NCBI GenBank assembly: GCA_900478215.1
Contig: LS483478.1
Location: 186,001-250,000, forward strand
DNA: 64,000 bases
Source of the DNA: Salmonella enterica subsp. houtenae serovar Houten
GTDB lineage: Bacteria > Pseudomonadota > Gammaproteobacteria > Enterobacterales > Enterobacteriaceae
Direction of reading: 5' to 3'
Position numbers and translations under genes: made by a program. This document shows, piece by piece, positions 46,367 to 55,420 of this stretch. The first letter of the stretch is position 1. Each line of letters begins with the position of its first letter. The notes beneath the pieces are model-generated. The model was given only the letters and a program-made list of their open reading frames with translations. It had not been told where the DNA came from and did not search any database.

Positions 46367-46394
46367 GTACGCCCATCCTCTAAGATGGGCGTAC
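46367..46394 (-). terminator. Hairpin after gor
   Basis: Perfect 11-bp inverted repeat GTACGCCCATC / GATGGGCGTAC with a six-base loop, seven bases beyond the gor stop. The T run that should follow on the minus strand is weak, so it may serve as an mRNA end-stabiliser. Confidence 0.6.
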
Positions 46395-46400
46395 AAGAAA

Positions 46401-47753
46401 TTAACGCATGGTCACAAACTCTTCCGACGCCGTCGGGTGGATGGCGACGGTATTATCGAAGTCTTTCTTGGTCGCGCCCATCTTCAGCGCCACCGCGAAG
46501 CCCTGCAACATTTCATCCATGCCGAAGCCGATACCGTGGATACCCACAATTTTTTCTTCCGGCCCGACGCAGACCAGCTTCATACGGCACGGCTGGCGGT
46601 GCGTTGTTACCGCGGTATACATGGCGGTAAACGATGATTTATAGACTTTCACCTGCTCGTCGCCGTACTGCTCGCGCGCCTGCGGCTCGCTTAACCCGAC
46701 GGTGCCGATAGGCGGATGGCTAAAGACCACGGTCGGGATGTTGCTGTAGTCCAGATGCTCGTCCGGCTTGTTGTTAAACAGGCGTTCGGAGAGACGGCGA
46801 CCAGCGGCGACGGCGACTGGCGTTAACTCCACCGCGCCGGTGTTGTCGCCAACGGCGTAAATGCCTTCTACGTTCGTGTTCTGCAATTTATCAACGATGA
46901 TGTAACCTTTTTCATTGGTTTTCACGCCCGCTGCCGCCAGATTAATATTATCGGTTGACGGTTCGCGGCCAACGGCCCAGATCAGGCAATCAACGGTTTC
47001 ACTTCGACCATCTTCCAGTTCCAGAGTCAGACTGCCGTCGGCGTTTTTCACCACCGCTTTCGGCACGGCGTGAGTATGCAGTTGCGGGCCTTCGGCGTTC
47101 ATCACCTCAACCAGAGTTTCGCTAATCATCGGGTCAAAACTGCGCAGCGGCGCATGTTTACGGACAAACAGATGCGTTTTTGCCCCCAGAGCGTTGATAA
47201 CGCCAGCCAGTTCAACGGCGATATAACCTGCGCCTACAATCGCGACGCGCTCCGGCAAGGCTGGCAGCGCAAAGAAACCGTCGGAATCAATACCGTATTC
47301 CACGCCAGGAATTTCTGGATGGCTCGGACGGCCGCCGGTAGCGATCAAAATATGATCGGCAGTTATCGTTTCGCCGTTCACTTCAATGGTTTTGGCATCG
47401 ACAAAGCGGGCAAAGCCTTTAATCACATCCACGTTATTTTTGCCCAGCACATTGTCGTATGATGTATGGATACGGTCAATATACGCGGTACGGCTGGCAA
47501 TCAGCTTGCTCCAGTCGAACTGATTAATCGTGGCGTCAAAACCGTAGTCCGGGCCATACAGGTGAATCGCTTCACGAATTTGCGCGGCATGCCACATCAC
47601 TTTCTTCGGCACGCAGCCCACATTGACGCAGGTGCCGCCCAGTTCTTTGGCTTCGATGAGCGCGCATTTCTGGCCGTACATAGCGGCGCGGTTAATCGAG
47701 GCGATACCGCCGCTGCCGCCGCCGATAGCGATGTAATCATAGTGTTTGGTCAT
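46401..47753 (-). CDS. gor: Glutathione reductase
   Basis: Gor keeps glutathione reduced with NADPH. The 450-residue flavoenzyme shows the FAD-binding 'AIGGGSGG' at 9-16 and the redox-active disulfide GGTCVNVGCVPKK with Cys42 and Cys47. The C-terminal dimer residues are His439 and Glu444 in HPTASEEF. An NADPH-binding 'VGAGYIAVE' lies midway. The ribosome site is AAGGAG upstream of 47753. A 7-bp inverted repeat upstream resembles an OxyR half-site arrangement; gor belongs to the OxyR regulon in E. coli and Salmonella. Confidence 0.97.
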   Translation of the reverse strand: MTKHYDYIAIGGGSGGIASINRAAMYGQKCALIEAKELGGTCVNVGCVPKKVMWHAAQIREAIHLYGPDYGFDATINQFDWSKLIASRTAYIDRIHTSYDNVLGKNNVDVIKGFARFVDAKTIEVNGETITADHILIATGGRPSHPEIPGVEYGIDSDGFFALPALPERVAIVGAGYIAVELAGVINALGAKTHLFVRKHAPLRSFDPMISETLVEVMNAEGPQLHTHAVPKAVVKNADGSLTLELEDGRSETVDCLIWAVGREPSTDNINLAAAGVKTNEKGYIIVDKLQNTNVEGIYAVGDNTGAVELTPVAVAAGRRLSERLFNNKPDEHLDYSNIPTVVFSHPPIGTVGLSEPQAREQYGDEQVKVYKSSFTAMYTAVTTHRQPCRMKLVCVGPEEKIVGIHGIGFGMDEMLQGFAVALKMGATKKDFDNTVAIHPTASEEFVTMR

Positions 47754-47780
47754 GACCGCTCCTTTATGTTCGTTGTCAGA

Positions 47781-47802
47781 CGGATAGATTCTGCGCTATC
47801 CG
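47781..47802 (-). promoter_or_regulatory. Inverted repeat upstream of gor, possible OxyR site
   Basis: CGGATAG-N8-CTATCCG, a perfect 7-bp inverted repeat about 30-50 bases before the start. OxyR half-sites use ATAG-N7-CTAT, so the spacing is one base too long; the match is suggestive only. Confidence 0.35.
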
Positions 47803-47857
47803 CCAAAATATTCGCGATTGTATACCTGAAGTTGAAAAGTTCCACCGATGGCTGTGA

Positions 47858-48700
47858 TTACTCCGGCACGATCCAGCTTACCGAAGTATGCCCATGACCG
47901 TTCGGCGCCAGCCTGCGGTGCAGCCACGGTAGCACGTTGTTCATCTGCTGCTCCAGTTTCCACGGCGGGTTAACCACAATCATACCGGACGCCGTCATGC
48001 CGCGCTGATCGCTGTCCGGACGGATCGCCAGCTCAATCTGCAGGATTTTACGGATGCCGGTGGCCTCCAGATCATGAATCATGCGCTTAATTTGCTGACG
48101 GAGTACTACCGGATACCATAGCGCGTATGTACCGGTGGCGAAACGTTTATAACCCTCGCTGATGCCGCTGACTACCGCCTGGTAGTCGGTTTTAAGTTCA
48201 TAAGGCGGGTCAATGAGGATCAGGCCGCGGCGGGAAACCGGCGGCAATTTGGCTTTCAGTTGCTGATAGCCGTCGGCGCGTTCCACGCGGGCGCGGTTGT
48301 CTTTTTGAAACTCCGCGCGCAACAGTGGGAAGTCGCTGGGATGCAATTCCGTGAGTTGCAGGCTGTCCTGCTCACGCAGCAACTGGCGGGCGATTAACGG
48401 AGAGCCCGGATAGTAGCGTAACTGCCCGCTGCGGTTGAAATGGTTTACGACGCTAATATACGGTTCCAGTTCGGCGGGCAGGTCGTCCTGCTGCCAGATA
48501 CGGGCGATGCCTTCCAGATACTCTCCGGTACGTTCAGCATGTTCGCTGCCCAACTGATAACGCCCCGCGCCCGCGTGCGTGTCCACATAGAGAAACGGTT
48601 TTTCTTTCTCTTTTAGCGACTCGATGATCAGGCTCTGAACGGTATGTTTAAGGACGTCGGCGTGGTTGCCTGCGTGAAAGCTGTGACGATAACTGAGCAT
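47858..48700 (-). CDS. rlmJ: 23S rRNA (adenine-2030-N6)-methyltransferase RlmJ
   Basis: RlmJ methylates A2030 of 23S rRNA. The 280-residue protein begins 'MLSYRHSFHAGNHADVLKH', which is strongly conserved in the family. It has the catalytic N6-adenine motif DPPY in 'LILIDPPYELKTDY' and a SAM-binding region around 'YVDTHAGAGRYQL'. Length equals E. coli YhiR. It is transcribed away from the acid phosphatase gene and towards gor, about 100 bp from the gor start. Confidence 0.95.
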   Translation of the reverse strand: MLSYRHSFHAGNHADVLKHTVQSLIIESLKEKEKPFLYVDTHAGAGRYQLGSEHAERTGEYLEGIARIWQQDDLPAELEPYISVVNHFNRSGQLRYYPGSPLIARQLLREQDSLQLTELHPSDFPLLRAEFQKDNRARVERADGYQQLKAKLPPVSRRGLILIDPPYELKTDYQAVVSGISEGYKRFATGTYALWYPVVLRQQIKRMIHDLEATGIRKILQIELAIRPDSDQRGMTASGMIVVNPPWKLEQQMNNVLPWLHRRLAPNGHGHTSVSWIVPE

Positions 48701-48910
48701 GGATGCAGATATTCCGGGAAGTAAACAAGTTAACCGATAGTTTACCGCAGATCCGCGTAGATTACCCCAGTACCGCCATGTTGTTTCGCGCGTTGTGAAA
48801 GTATTGCAAGGCGTGTTCGTATCATCAAACCGTCAACTGAGCAGGCCAGCATCGCCTGCGGGCAAGGTAGTGGTTTTGACCTGGCATGATATTTAATGAA
48901 AGGAACCATC

Positions 48911-50182
48911 ATGAAACTACACATTACTGTACTGGCGTCATCTCTGGCGCTGGCGATGCCGGCACTGGCGAAAGATATTCCCCTGTCTCAGGCGGAGTCG
49001 ATAGCGAAAAGCGCGACGCCCGACTCGACGAGCATTGCCTTTAATAACCTTGCGTCTCAATGGCTGACACAGTTGCGCAAGGCATTACAAGGCGATGCTG
49101 CAACATTGACTCGCGACGCCCTGGATCAGATGCGACAGAATCCCACCCAGGCGGATACCGCCTGGTTACAGGCTAGCGGTTATGATTTTCAGACCCGTGA
49201 CAATCAACAGGTGGGAATTACCCTGCTTTCCGCCTTCAATACACTGCCGGAAGCGGTATTGAAAGACAATCTGGCGACGGTAACGGCGATTAACCATGAT
49301 GCCGATGTTAATACCCGTCGCCAGGCGCTGGCGGATGCGGAAAGCGTGGGCTATCTCTATTTCCTGAGCGATGCGATGGGGCCGCGACTGGGGCGGGCAT
49401 TCCTGACCGCCTATGATAAAGGCGAGCTGGGCAAAGCGGCGGCGCTGATTAAAGCGTCGGAAGTCAGCACCAGCGCGGCGAAAAGATATTTTCATTATCC
49501 GCGTCCTTTCCTGGTACCGGGTAATACTATCCATCTGGCGCCAGACGATGCGGTGGTAAAAGATGGTCATCCTTATACCGCGGATGGTGGTTCTTTCCCC
49601 AGCGGTCACACGAATGTCGGTTATACGGATGCGCTATTGATGGCGGAAATGATCCCGGAACGCTTTGATGCGTTAGTGATTCGCGGCGCGCGCTATGGTT
49701 ATTCCCGCCTGGTCCTTGGCGTACACTATCCGCTGGATGTGATAGGCGCGCGGATGGTCGCGCAGCGTAATGTCGCGCACTATCTTAACGATCCGCATTA
49801 TCGGACGTTGTTCAACGAAGCTCGCACTCAACTGCGCGAAGCGCTGGTGAAAGAGTGTGGTACGACGATTGTCGAATGCGCGGCGTCAACCGGAAAAGAC
49901 GATCCGTACCGCGAGCCGGCCATGCATACCTTTTATCGTTTCACCATGACCTATAATCTGCCGCAGCAGAAAGGCGAGCATCAGCCGCTGAAAGTACCAA
50001 AAGGCGCCGAGGTTCTGCTGCAGGCCGCGCTACCGGGTTTTTCGACGGAACAGCGTCAGGCGTTGATGGAAGAGACAGCGCTACCGGCAGGATATCCGTT
50101 ATCGGGCGAGACCGATGATCAACAGTTCTGGCAGCGTCTGGATCTGTCCGCTGCTTACGAGATGGCGAGAAAAACGCGCTAA
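48911..50182 (+). CDS. Periplasmic PAP2-superfamily (class A) acid phosphatase
   Basis: A 423-residue exported phosphatase with a signal peptide ending 'LALAMPALA|KDIP'. All three PAP2 active-site motifs are present: KX6RP at Lys191-Pro199, PSGH at 230-233, and SRX5HX3D from Ser265 to Asp276 with His272. It is much longer than PhoN/AphA-type class A enzymes (about 250 residues), having N- and C-terminal extensions of about 100 residues each. The natural substrate is unknown. I chose the ATG at 48911 because AGGA lies six bases upstream; the ATG at 48896 lacks such a site. E. coli K-12 has no gene between rlmJ and prlC, so this is an accessory gene. Confidence 0.88.
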   Translation: MKLHITVLASSLALAMPALAKDIPLSQAESIAKSATPDSTSIAFNNLASQWLTQLRKALQGDAATLTRDALDQMRQNPTQADTAWLQASGYDFQTRDNQQVGITLLSAFNTLPEAVLKDNLATVTAINHDADVNTRRQALADAESVGYLYFLSDAMGPRLGRAFLTAYDKGELGKAAALIKASEVSTSAAKRYFHYPRPFLVPGNTIHLAPDDAVVKDGHPYTADGGSFPSGHTNVGYTDALLMAEMIPERFDALVIRGARYGYSRLVLGVHYPLDVIGARMVAQRNVAHYLNDPHYRTLFNEARTQLREALVKECGTTIVECAASTGKDDPYREPAMHTFYRFTMTYNLPQQKGEHQPLKVPKGAEVLLQAALPGFSTEQRQALMEETALPAGYPLSGETDDQQFWQRLDLSAAYEMARKTR

Positions 50183-50190
50183 CGTTGTCA

Positions 50191-50215
50191 CCCGGCTTAT
50201 AAAACGTAAGCCGGG
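50191..50215. terminator. Hairpin after the acid phosphatase gene
   Basis: CCCGGCTTA (50191-50199) pairs with TAAGCCGGG (50207-50215). No T run follows; it may be a REP-like element. Confidence 0.5.
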
Positions 50216-50271
50216 ATGAGGTTTAAGGGGGGGCTTATTGCAGCGATACCCACGTCTGCGCACTGTCCATC

Positions 50272-50300
50272 ATTGAAATTCCCCTCACTATCCCCCATTC
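50272..50300 (+). promoter_or_regulatory. Sigma-32 heat-shock promoter of prlC-rsmJ
   Basis: ATTGAAA at 50272-50278, a 14-base spacer, then CCCCATTC at 50293-50300. This fits the sigma-32 consensus (CTTGAAA, CCCCATnT) at all but two positions. prlC is known to be heat-shock controlled in E. coli. Confidence 0.78.
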
Positions 50301-50363
50301 TAGATCTCATCGCGAGAGCGCCAAAAGCGCGCTCCACTCACCTTCTTCTACAGGACTGCGCAT

Positions 50364-52406
50364 ATGACCAATCCATTACTGACGTCTTTTTCACTACCGC
50401 CTTTTTCGGCAATTAAACCGGAGCATGTGGTGCCTGCGGTCACCAAAGCATTGGCCGATTGCCGGGCGGCGGTAGAAGGCGTTGTGGCGCATGGCGCGCC
50501 GTATACCTGGGAAAATCTTTGTCAGCCGTTGGCGGAAGTCGACGACGCACTGGGACGAATCTTCTCCCCGGTGAGTCACCTTAACTCGGTGAAAAATAGC
50601 CCGGAGCTGCGCGAAGCCTACGAACAGACGTTGCCGCTGCTGTCTGAATACAGCACCTGGGTTGGGCAACATGAAGGGCTGTACAATGCGTACCGCGACC
50701 TGCGCGACGGCGATCATTACGCCACTCTGAATACCGCGCAGAAGAAAGCGGTTGATAACGCGCTGCGTGATTTTGAACTGTCCGGCATCGGCCTGCCGAA
50801 AGAGAAGCAGCAGCGTTACGGTGAAATCGCCACTCGTCTGTCTGAGCTGGGCAACCTGTACAGCAATAACGTGCTTGACGCAACGATGGGCTGGACGAAG
50901 CTCATCACCGACGAAGCCGAGCTGGCGGGGATGCCGGAAAGCGCGCTCGCCGCCGCTAAAGCGCAGGCCGAAGCGAAAGAGCAGCAGGGCTATTTGCTAA
51001 CGCTGGATATTCCAAGCTACCTGCCGGTGATGACTTACTGCGACAACCAGGCGTTGCGCGAAGAGATGTATCGCGCTTATTCCACCCGCGCCTCCGATCA
51101 GGGACCGAATGCGGGGAAATGGGATAACAGTCCGGTGATGGAAGAAATTCTTGCGCTGCGTCATGAACTGGCGCAACTGCTGGGCTTCGAAAATTATGCC
51201 CATAAATCGCTGGCTACCAAAATGGCGGAAACGCCGCAGCAGGTGCTCGATTTCTTAACCGATCTGGCAAAACGCGCCCGTCCGCAGGGAGAAAAAGAGC
51301 TGGCGCAACTGCGCACTTTCGCGAAAGCGGAGTTTGGCGTCGACGAGCTGCAACCGTGGGATATCGCGTACTACAGTGAAAAGCAAAAACAGCACCTTTA
51401 CAGCATCAGCGATGAGCAGTTACGTCCGTACTTCCCGGAAAACAAAGCCGTGAATGGCCTGTTTGAAGTGGTGAAACGTATTTACGGCATCACCGCGAAA
51501 GAGCGTACTGATGTTGATGTCTGGCACCCGGAAGTCCGCTTCTTCGAACTGTATGACGAAAACAACGAACTGCGCGGCAGCTTTTATCTCGACCTGTACG
51601 CTCGCGAACACAAACGCGGCGGGGCGTGGATGGACGACTGTGTCGGCCAGATGCGTAAAGCGGACGGCACATTGCAAAAGTCGGTCGCTTATCTGACCTG
51701 TAATTTCAACCGTCCGGTGAACGGTAAACCCGCGCTGTTTACCCATGATGAAGTGATTACTCTATTCCACGAGTTTGGTCATGGTCTGCACCATATGCTG
51801 ACCCGCATTGAGACCGCCGGGGTCTCCGGTATCAGCGGCGTGCCGTGGGATGCGGTCGAACTGCCAAGTCAGTTTATGGAAAACTGGTGTTGGGAACCGG
51901 ACGCGCTGGCGTTTATCTCTGGCCATTATGAAACCGGCGAGCCGTTGCCGAAGGAACTACTGGATAAAATGCTGGCGGCGAAAAACTATCAGGCGGCGCT
52001 GTTTATTCTGCGTCAACTGGAGTTCGGTCTGTTCGATTTCCGCCTGCATGCGGAATTTAATCCGCCGCAAGGGGCGAAAATTCTTGAGACGCTCTTTGAA
52101 ATCAAAAAACAGGTCGCCGTGGTGCCGTCACCGACGTGGGGCCGCTTCCCGCACGCGTTCAGCCACATCTTTGCTGGCGGCTATGCGGCAGGTTACTACA
52201 GCTATCTGTGGGCCGACGTGCTGGCGGCGGACGCTTATTCCCGCTTTGAGGAGGAAGGCATTTTCAACCGTGATACCGGCCAGTCATTCCTTGATAACAT
52301 CCTGACTCGCGGTGGTTCTGAAGAGCCGATGGAACTCTTTAAACGCTTCCGTGGCCGTGAACCACAACTGGACGCGATGCTGGAGCATTACGGGATTAAA
52401 GGCTGA
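50364..52406 (+). CDS. prlC: Oligopeptidase A (PrlC/OpdA)
   Basis: A cytoplasmic zinc metallopeptidase of family M3 that degrades signal peptides and other oligopeptides; it was named opdA in Salmonella. The 680-residue protein has the zinc motif HEFGH at His469-His473 within 'TLFHEFGHGLHHML' and the third ligand Glu downstream in 'MENWCWEPD'. The expected M3 helix-rich N-terminal half is present. A sigma-32 promoter lies about 65-90 bases upstream. rsmJ follows after six bases, so the two form an operon. Confidence 0.97.
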   Translation: MTNPLLTSFSLPPFSAIKPEHVVPAVTKALADCRAAVEGVVAHGAPYTWENLCQPLAEVDDALGRIFSPVSHLNSVKNSPELREAYEQTLPLLSEYSTWVGQHEGLYNAYRDLRDGDHYATLNTAQKKAVDNALRDFELSGIGLPKEKQQRYGEIATRLSELGNLYSNNVLDATMGWTKLITDEAELAGMPESALAAAKAQAEAKEQQGYLLTLDIPSYLPVMTYCDNQALREEMYRAYSTRASDQGPNAGKWDNSPVMEEILALRHELAQLLGFENYAHKSLATKMAETPQQVLDFLTDLAKRARPQGEKELAQLRTFAKAEFGVDELQPWDIAYYSEKQKQHLYSISDEQLRPYFPENKAVNGLFEVVKRIYGITAKERTDVDVWHPEVRFFELYDENNELRGSFYLDLYAREHKRGGAWMDDCVGQMRKADGTLQKSVAYLTCNFNRPVNGKPALFTHDEVITLFHEFGHGLHHMLTRIETAGVSGISGVPWDAVELPSQFMENWCWEPDALAFISGHYETGEPLPKELLDKMLAAKNYQAALFILRQLEFGLFDFRLHAEFNPPQGAKILETLFEIKKQVAVVPSPTWGRFPHAFSHIFAGGYAAGYYSYLWADVLAADAYSRFEEEGIFNRDTGQSFLDNILTRGGSEEPMELFKRFRGREPQLDAMLEHYGIKG

Positions 52407-52412
52407 TTTTAC

Positions 52413-53162
52413 GTGCAAATCTGCTTAATAGATGAAACGGGCGCCACAGACGGCGCCTTATCTGTTCTGGCTGCCCGCTGGGGGTTGGAGCATGACGAAG
52501 ACAATCTTATGGCGCTGGTATTGACGCCGCAACGTCTGGAGCTGCGCAAGCGCGACGAACCGAAGCTCGGCGGCATTTTTGTCGATTTTGTCGGCGGCGC
52601 GATGGCCCATCGACGTAAGTTCGGCGGCGGGCGCGGCGAAGCGGTGGCGAAGGCGGTCGGTATTAAGGGCGATTATCTGCCGGATGTGGTTGATGCCACG
52701 GCGGGGCTGGGGCGCGATGCGTTTGTGCTGGCGTCCGTCGGTTGCCGCGTGCGGATGCTGGAGCGTAATCCGGTAGTGGCGGCCTTACTGGATGACGGTC
52801 TGACGCGCGGCTACGCCGATGCGGACATTGGTCCGTGGTTGCAGCAACGTTTACAGTTGATTCACGCTTCCAGCCTGACGGCGTTGACTGATATCACTCC
52901 GCGCCCGCAGGTGGTCTATCTCGACCCGATGTTTCCGCATAAGCAGAAAAGCGCGCTGGTGAAGAAAGAGATGCGGGTGTTTCAGTCGCTGGTGGGACCA
53001 GATTTAGACGCCGACGGACTGCTGGAGCCGGCGCGTCAGTTGGCGACCAAACGCGTGGTGGTTAAACGTCCCGATTATGCGCCGCCGCTGGCGGATGTCG
53101 CGACGCCCAACGCCATCGTTACCAAAGGCCACCGGTTCGATATTTACGCAGGAACGCCGTAG
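52413..53162 (+). CDS. rsmJ: 16S rRNA (guanine-1516-N2)-methyltransferase RsmJ
   Basis: RsmJ makes m2G1516 in 16S rRNA. The 249-residue protein starts with GTG at 52413, six bases after prlC; the ribosome site is weak (AAGG about 10 bases upstream), which suggests coupling to prlC translation. SAM-binding motif 'VVDATAGLGRDAFVLAS' and the catalytic 'YLDPMFPHKQKSA' are present. The E. coli homologue, YhiQ, also follows prlC and shares its heat-shock promoter. A short palindrome after the stop separates it from the convergent dtpB. Confidence 0.95.
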   Translation: MQICLIDETGATDGALSVLAARWGLEHDEDNLMALVLTPQRLELRKRDEPKLGGIFVDFVGGAMAHRRKFGGGRGEAVAKAVGIKGDYLPDVVDATAGLGRDAFVLASVGCRVRMLERNPVVAALLDDGLTRGYADADIGPWLQQRLQLIHASSLTALTDITPRPQVVYLDPMFPHKQKSALVKKEMRVFQSLVGPDLDADGLLEPARQLATKRVVVKRPDYAPPLADVATPNAIVTKGHRFDIYAGTP

Positions 53163-53181
53163 GCCGGATACACGATCCGGC
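53163..53181. repeat. Short REP-like palindrome between rsmJ and dtpB
   Basis: GCCGGAT-ACACG-ATCCGGC, a 7-bp stem between two convergent genes; may act as a bidirectional transcript end. Confidence 0.6.
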
Positions 53182-53189
53182 ATTAACGA

Positions 53190-54662
53190 TCAATGAGCGC
53201 TATCCGGGGTATTAATCATCCGGTTTAACCACGGTACCATAATGGCCATCACTACGGTGACTGCCAGCGTGACCAGACCAATTTTGCTAAAGACGCCGGT
53301 ATAAATTGGCAGCGTCTGGAGCGGATCGGTGATGTTTTCCGGTACGGCGGTGAAGGTCGCCACATAACCGCCGAGCAGAAAGGCGGCGGCCTGGGTCAGG
53401 AACCACATTCCCAGAATAAAGCCCATCAGATGCTGCGGCACCAGGGCGGCGACCATTGCCAGTCCCAGCGCGCTAATCAGCAACTCGCCCAGACTCTGGA
53501 ACAGATACACCAGCACGATAAACCACGGCGACGTCAGTCCTTGCGCATCGGCGAACCACATCCCGGCTGCGGCGGCGGTCAGAAAACCCAGCGCGCAGAG
53601 GAACATGCCGAGCGTAAACTTCATCGGCATGGTCAGATCTTTGCCTTTGCTACCCAGTCGGGTGTAAATCGCTGCCAGTACCGGACTGGCGACGACCACC
53701 CAGAATGGGTTCAGCGCCTGAAAACTTACCGGGTTAATGGTGAATCCAAGAATTTCATGATGCACGTTATTAATCGCAAAGAAGTTCAGCGAAGTAGGCA
53801 TCTGCGCATACAGAATGTAAAACAGCACGGCTTCAATCATCAGAATAAACGCCACGAACATTTTATTGCGGCCGGTTTTATCCAGACGAAACGCTTCGCG
53901 AAAGAAGAAAATGGTTACGACGATAGAAAGGACGATGAGTACCAGATTGGCAACCTTAACGTTATGCATCAGCCAGGCGCAGAGGAAAACCATGACGACG
54001 GTGCCGAGTAGTACCAGCAGCAAATTGCGAAAACGTAGCGGTTTATGATCCGGCTCAGAACCGATATTTTTTACCATGCCACGACAGGCGAAGTACACCA
54101 GAAGCGCAACGATTAAACCGGCGCCGCACAGATTATAGGTCACGGCATAGCCAAATTTATCGGCAATCACCGGCGCCAGCGATAGCGATAGCAAAGAACC
54201 GATGTTAATCGACATATAAAACAGGGTGAAAGCGCCATCCAGCCGGGGATCTTTAGGCAGATAGCATTTAGAGAGCAGGCTGGCGGGATTGGCTTTAAAT
54301 AACCCGTTTCCTACGGCAATCGTACCCAGTGCGATAAAAATCAGATCGGGATTTAATAGCGACATGCCGGTCATAAAATAGCCAATCGCCAGCACAATCG
54401 CGCCCAGGACCAGGGTGCGTTTAGTCCCTAACAGATGGTCGCCAACATAACCGCCGATGGAGATCAGGCCATAAACCAGCGCTGCAAAAGCGCCAAAGGT
54501 AATAAAGGCCTGCTCCTGAGAAAAACCCAATTGTTTAACGAAAAAAACCGCCAGGATGCCCTGGACGCCGTAATAGCCAAATCGTTCCCATAATTCTACA
54601 AAAAAGATCATGAAGAATGGACGAGGTTGCTGCAGCAAGCCCGTAGGTGCAGTTGTATTCAT
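53190..54662 (-). CDS. dtpB: Dipeptide/tripeptide:H+ symporter DtpB
   Basis: A 490-residue proton-driven peptide importer of the POT/PTR family, with 14 helices as in bacterial members. The family motif 'ELWERFGYYGVQGILAVFF' lies in helix 1 and the PTR2 signature 'FTLFYMSINIGSLLSLSLAPV' follows. The start at 54662 has AAGGA upstream and matches E. coli; an extension to 54722 adds 20 charged residues before helix 1 and is not supported. It complements the Dpp system of the same window as a second route for peptides. Upstream lies an inverted-repeat cluster. Confidence 0.94.
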   Translation of the reverse strand: MNTTAPTGLLQQPRPFFMIFFVELWERFGYYGVQGILAVFFVKQLGFSQEQAFITFGAFAALVYGLISIGGYVGDHLLGTKRTLVLGAIVLAIGYFMTGMSLLNPDLIFIALGTIAVGNGLFKANPASLLSKCYLPKDPRLDGAFTLFYMSINIGSLLSLSLAPVIADKFGYAVTYNLCGAGLIVALLVYFACRGMVKNIGSEPDHKPLRFRNLLLVLLGTVVMVFLCAWLMHNVKVANLVLIVLSIVVTIFFFREAFRLDKTGRNKMFVAFILMIEAVLFYILYAQMPTSLNFFAINNVHHEILGFTINPVSFQALNPFWVVVASPVLAAIYTRLGSKGKDLTMPMKFTLGMFLCALGFLTAAAAGMWFADAQGLTSPWFIVLVYLFQSLGELLISALGLAMVAALVPQHLMGFILGMWFLTQAAAFLLGGYVATFTAVPENITDPLQTLPIYTGVFSKIGLVTLAVTVVMAIMVPWLNRMINTPDSAH

Positions 54663-54985
54663 ATTCCTTCGCCTTTTAATGCCATCCCGAAACGTATGAA
54701 CGCGTACATCAAAACGCGTCAAAAACGCTTATCCTGATATAGACTGCGGTTATTAACCGGAATAATAGGTTATTATACAAATGATATACGAACTAATTAG
54801 TGGATCACACTAATTATATTTGGTGTGATGGAATGATGTACTGAGGGCTGCGAGGTGTGGGGATAAACAAAACGCCCACATAAGCGGGCGTTATTGTTGA
54901 TAACCGAAAGTTGCCTGATGGTTCAGGCTAACTTGATTGACTATAGACCAGATAAGGTCTTAGTCACCAGCCGGCACGGCAAGTA
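54663..54985. promoter_or_regulatory. dtpB-uspA intergenic region with operator-like repeats
   Basis: 323 bp. ACTAATTAGT (54792-54801) is a perfect palindrome. ATCACAC (54804-54810) and GTGTGAT (54823-54829) form an inverted repeat with a 12-base centre, and ACTAATTA recurs at 54809-54816. This cluster lies 130-170 bases before the dtpB start. The remainder holds the uspA terminator. Confidence 0.45.
54864..54892 (-). terminator. uspA terminator
   Basis: On the minus strand AACGCCC-GCTTATGT-GGGCGTT followed by TTGTTTATCC. It lies about 95 bases after the uspA stop. Confidence 0.8.
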
Positions 54986-55420
54986 TTACTCTTCTTCGTC
55001 GCGCAGCGGAACAATCAGCATGTCAACGTGAACGGTGTTGATCAACTGGCGCGCAGAAGACATCAGTTTGCTCCAGAAGTCCTGGTGATGACCGCAAACG
55101 ACCAGATCCATATCGTATTTCTTGATGGCGTCAACCAGCACCTGGCCCAAATCGCCGCTACCGCTCAGGGTTTCAGTGATAGGGTAGCCAGCGTTAGTAG
55201 ACAGCTCGGTCAGCGCGTGGTGGGTTTCTTCGGAGATACGTTTCTGCATATCGCCCAGATTGACGTCAATCAGACCGGTGTACAGGTCAGAATAATTCAC
55301 GTCAACGTGGATTAGAGAGATTTTCGCGTTGTAGGGGCGCGCCATAGAGACCGCTTTTTCAACCAGAACCTTACTTTCCGGGGAGAGATCAACTGCGATA
55401 AGAATGTGTTTATAAGCCAT
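54986..55420 (-). CDS. uspA: Universal stress protein A
   Basis: A 144-residue cytoplasmic protein made on growth arrest and many stresses, important for survival and resistance to DNA damage. It begins 'MAYKHILIAVDLSPESKVLVEKAVSMA', the standard Usp fold start. The C-terminal region 'VVCGHHQDFWSKLMSSARQL' lacks the GxxGx9G(S/T) ATP motif, which fits the non-ATP-binding UspA class. A good sigma-70 promoter is visible upstream on the minus strand. It is divergent from uspB. Confidence 0.97.
   Translation of the reverse strand: MAYKHILIAVDLSPESKVLVEKAVSMARPYNAKISLIHVDVNYSDLYTGLIDVNLGDMQKRISEETHHALTELSTNAGYPITETLSGSGDLGQVLVDAIKKYDMDLVVCGHHQDFWSKLMSSARQLINTVHVDMLIVPLRDEEE

Noticed and set aside
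54804..54829. CRP site upstream of dtpB
   Set aside because: The half-sites are TCACA...TGTGA, the reverse order of the CRP consensus TGTGA...TCACA, and the spacing is wrong.
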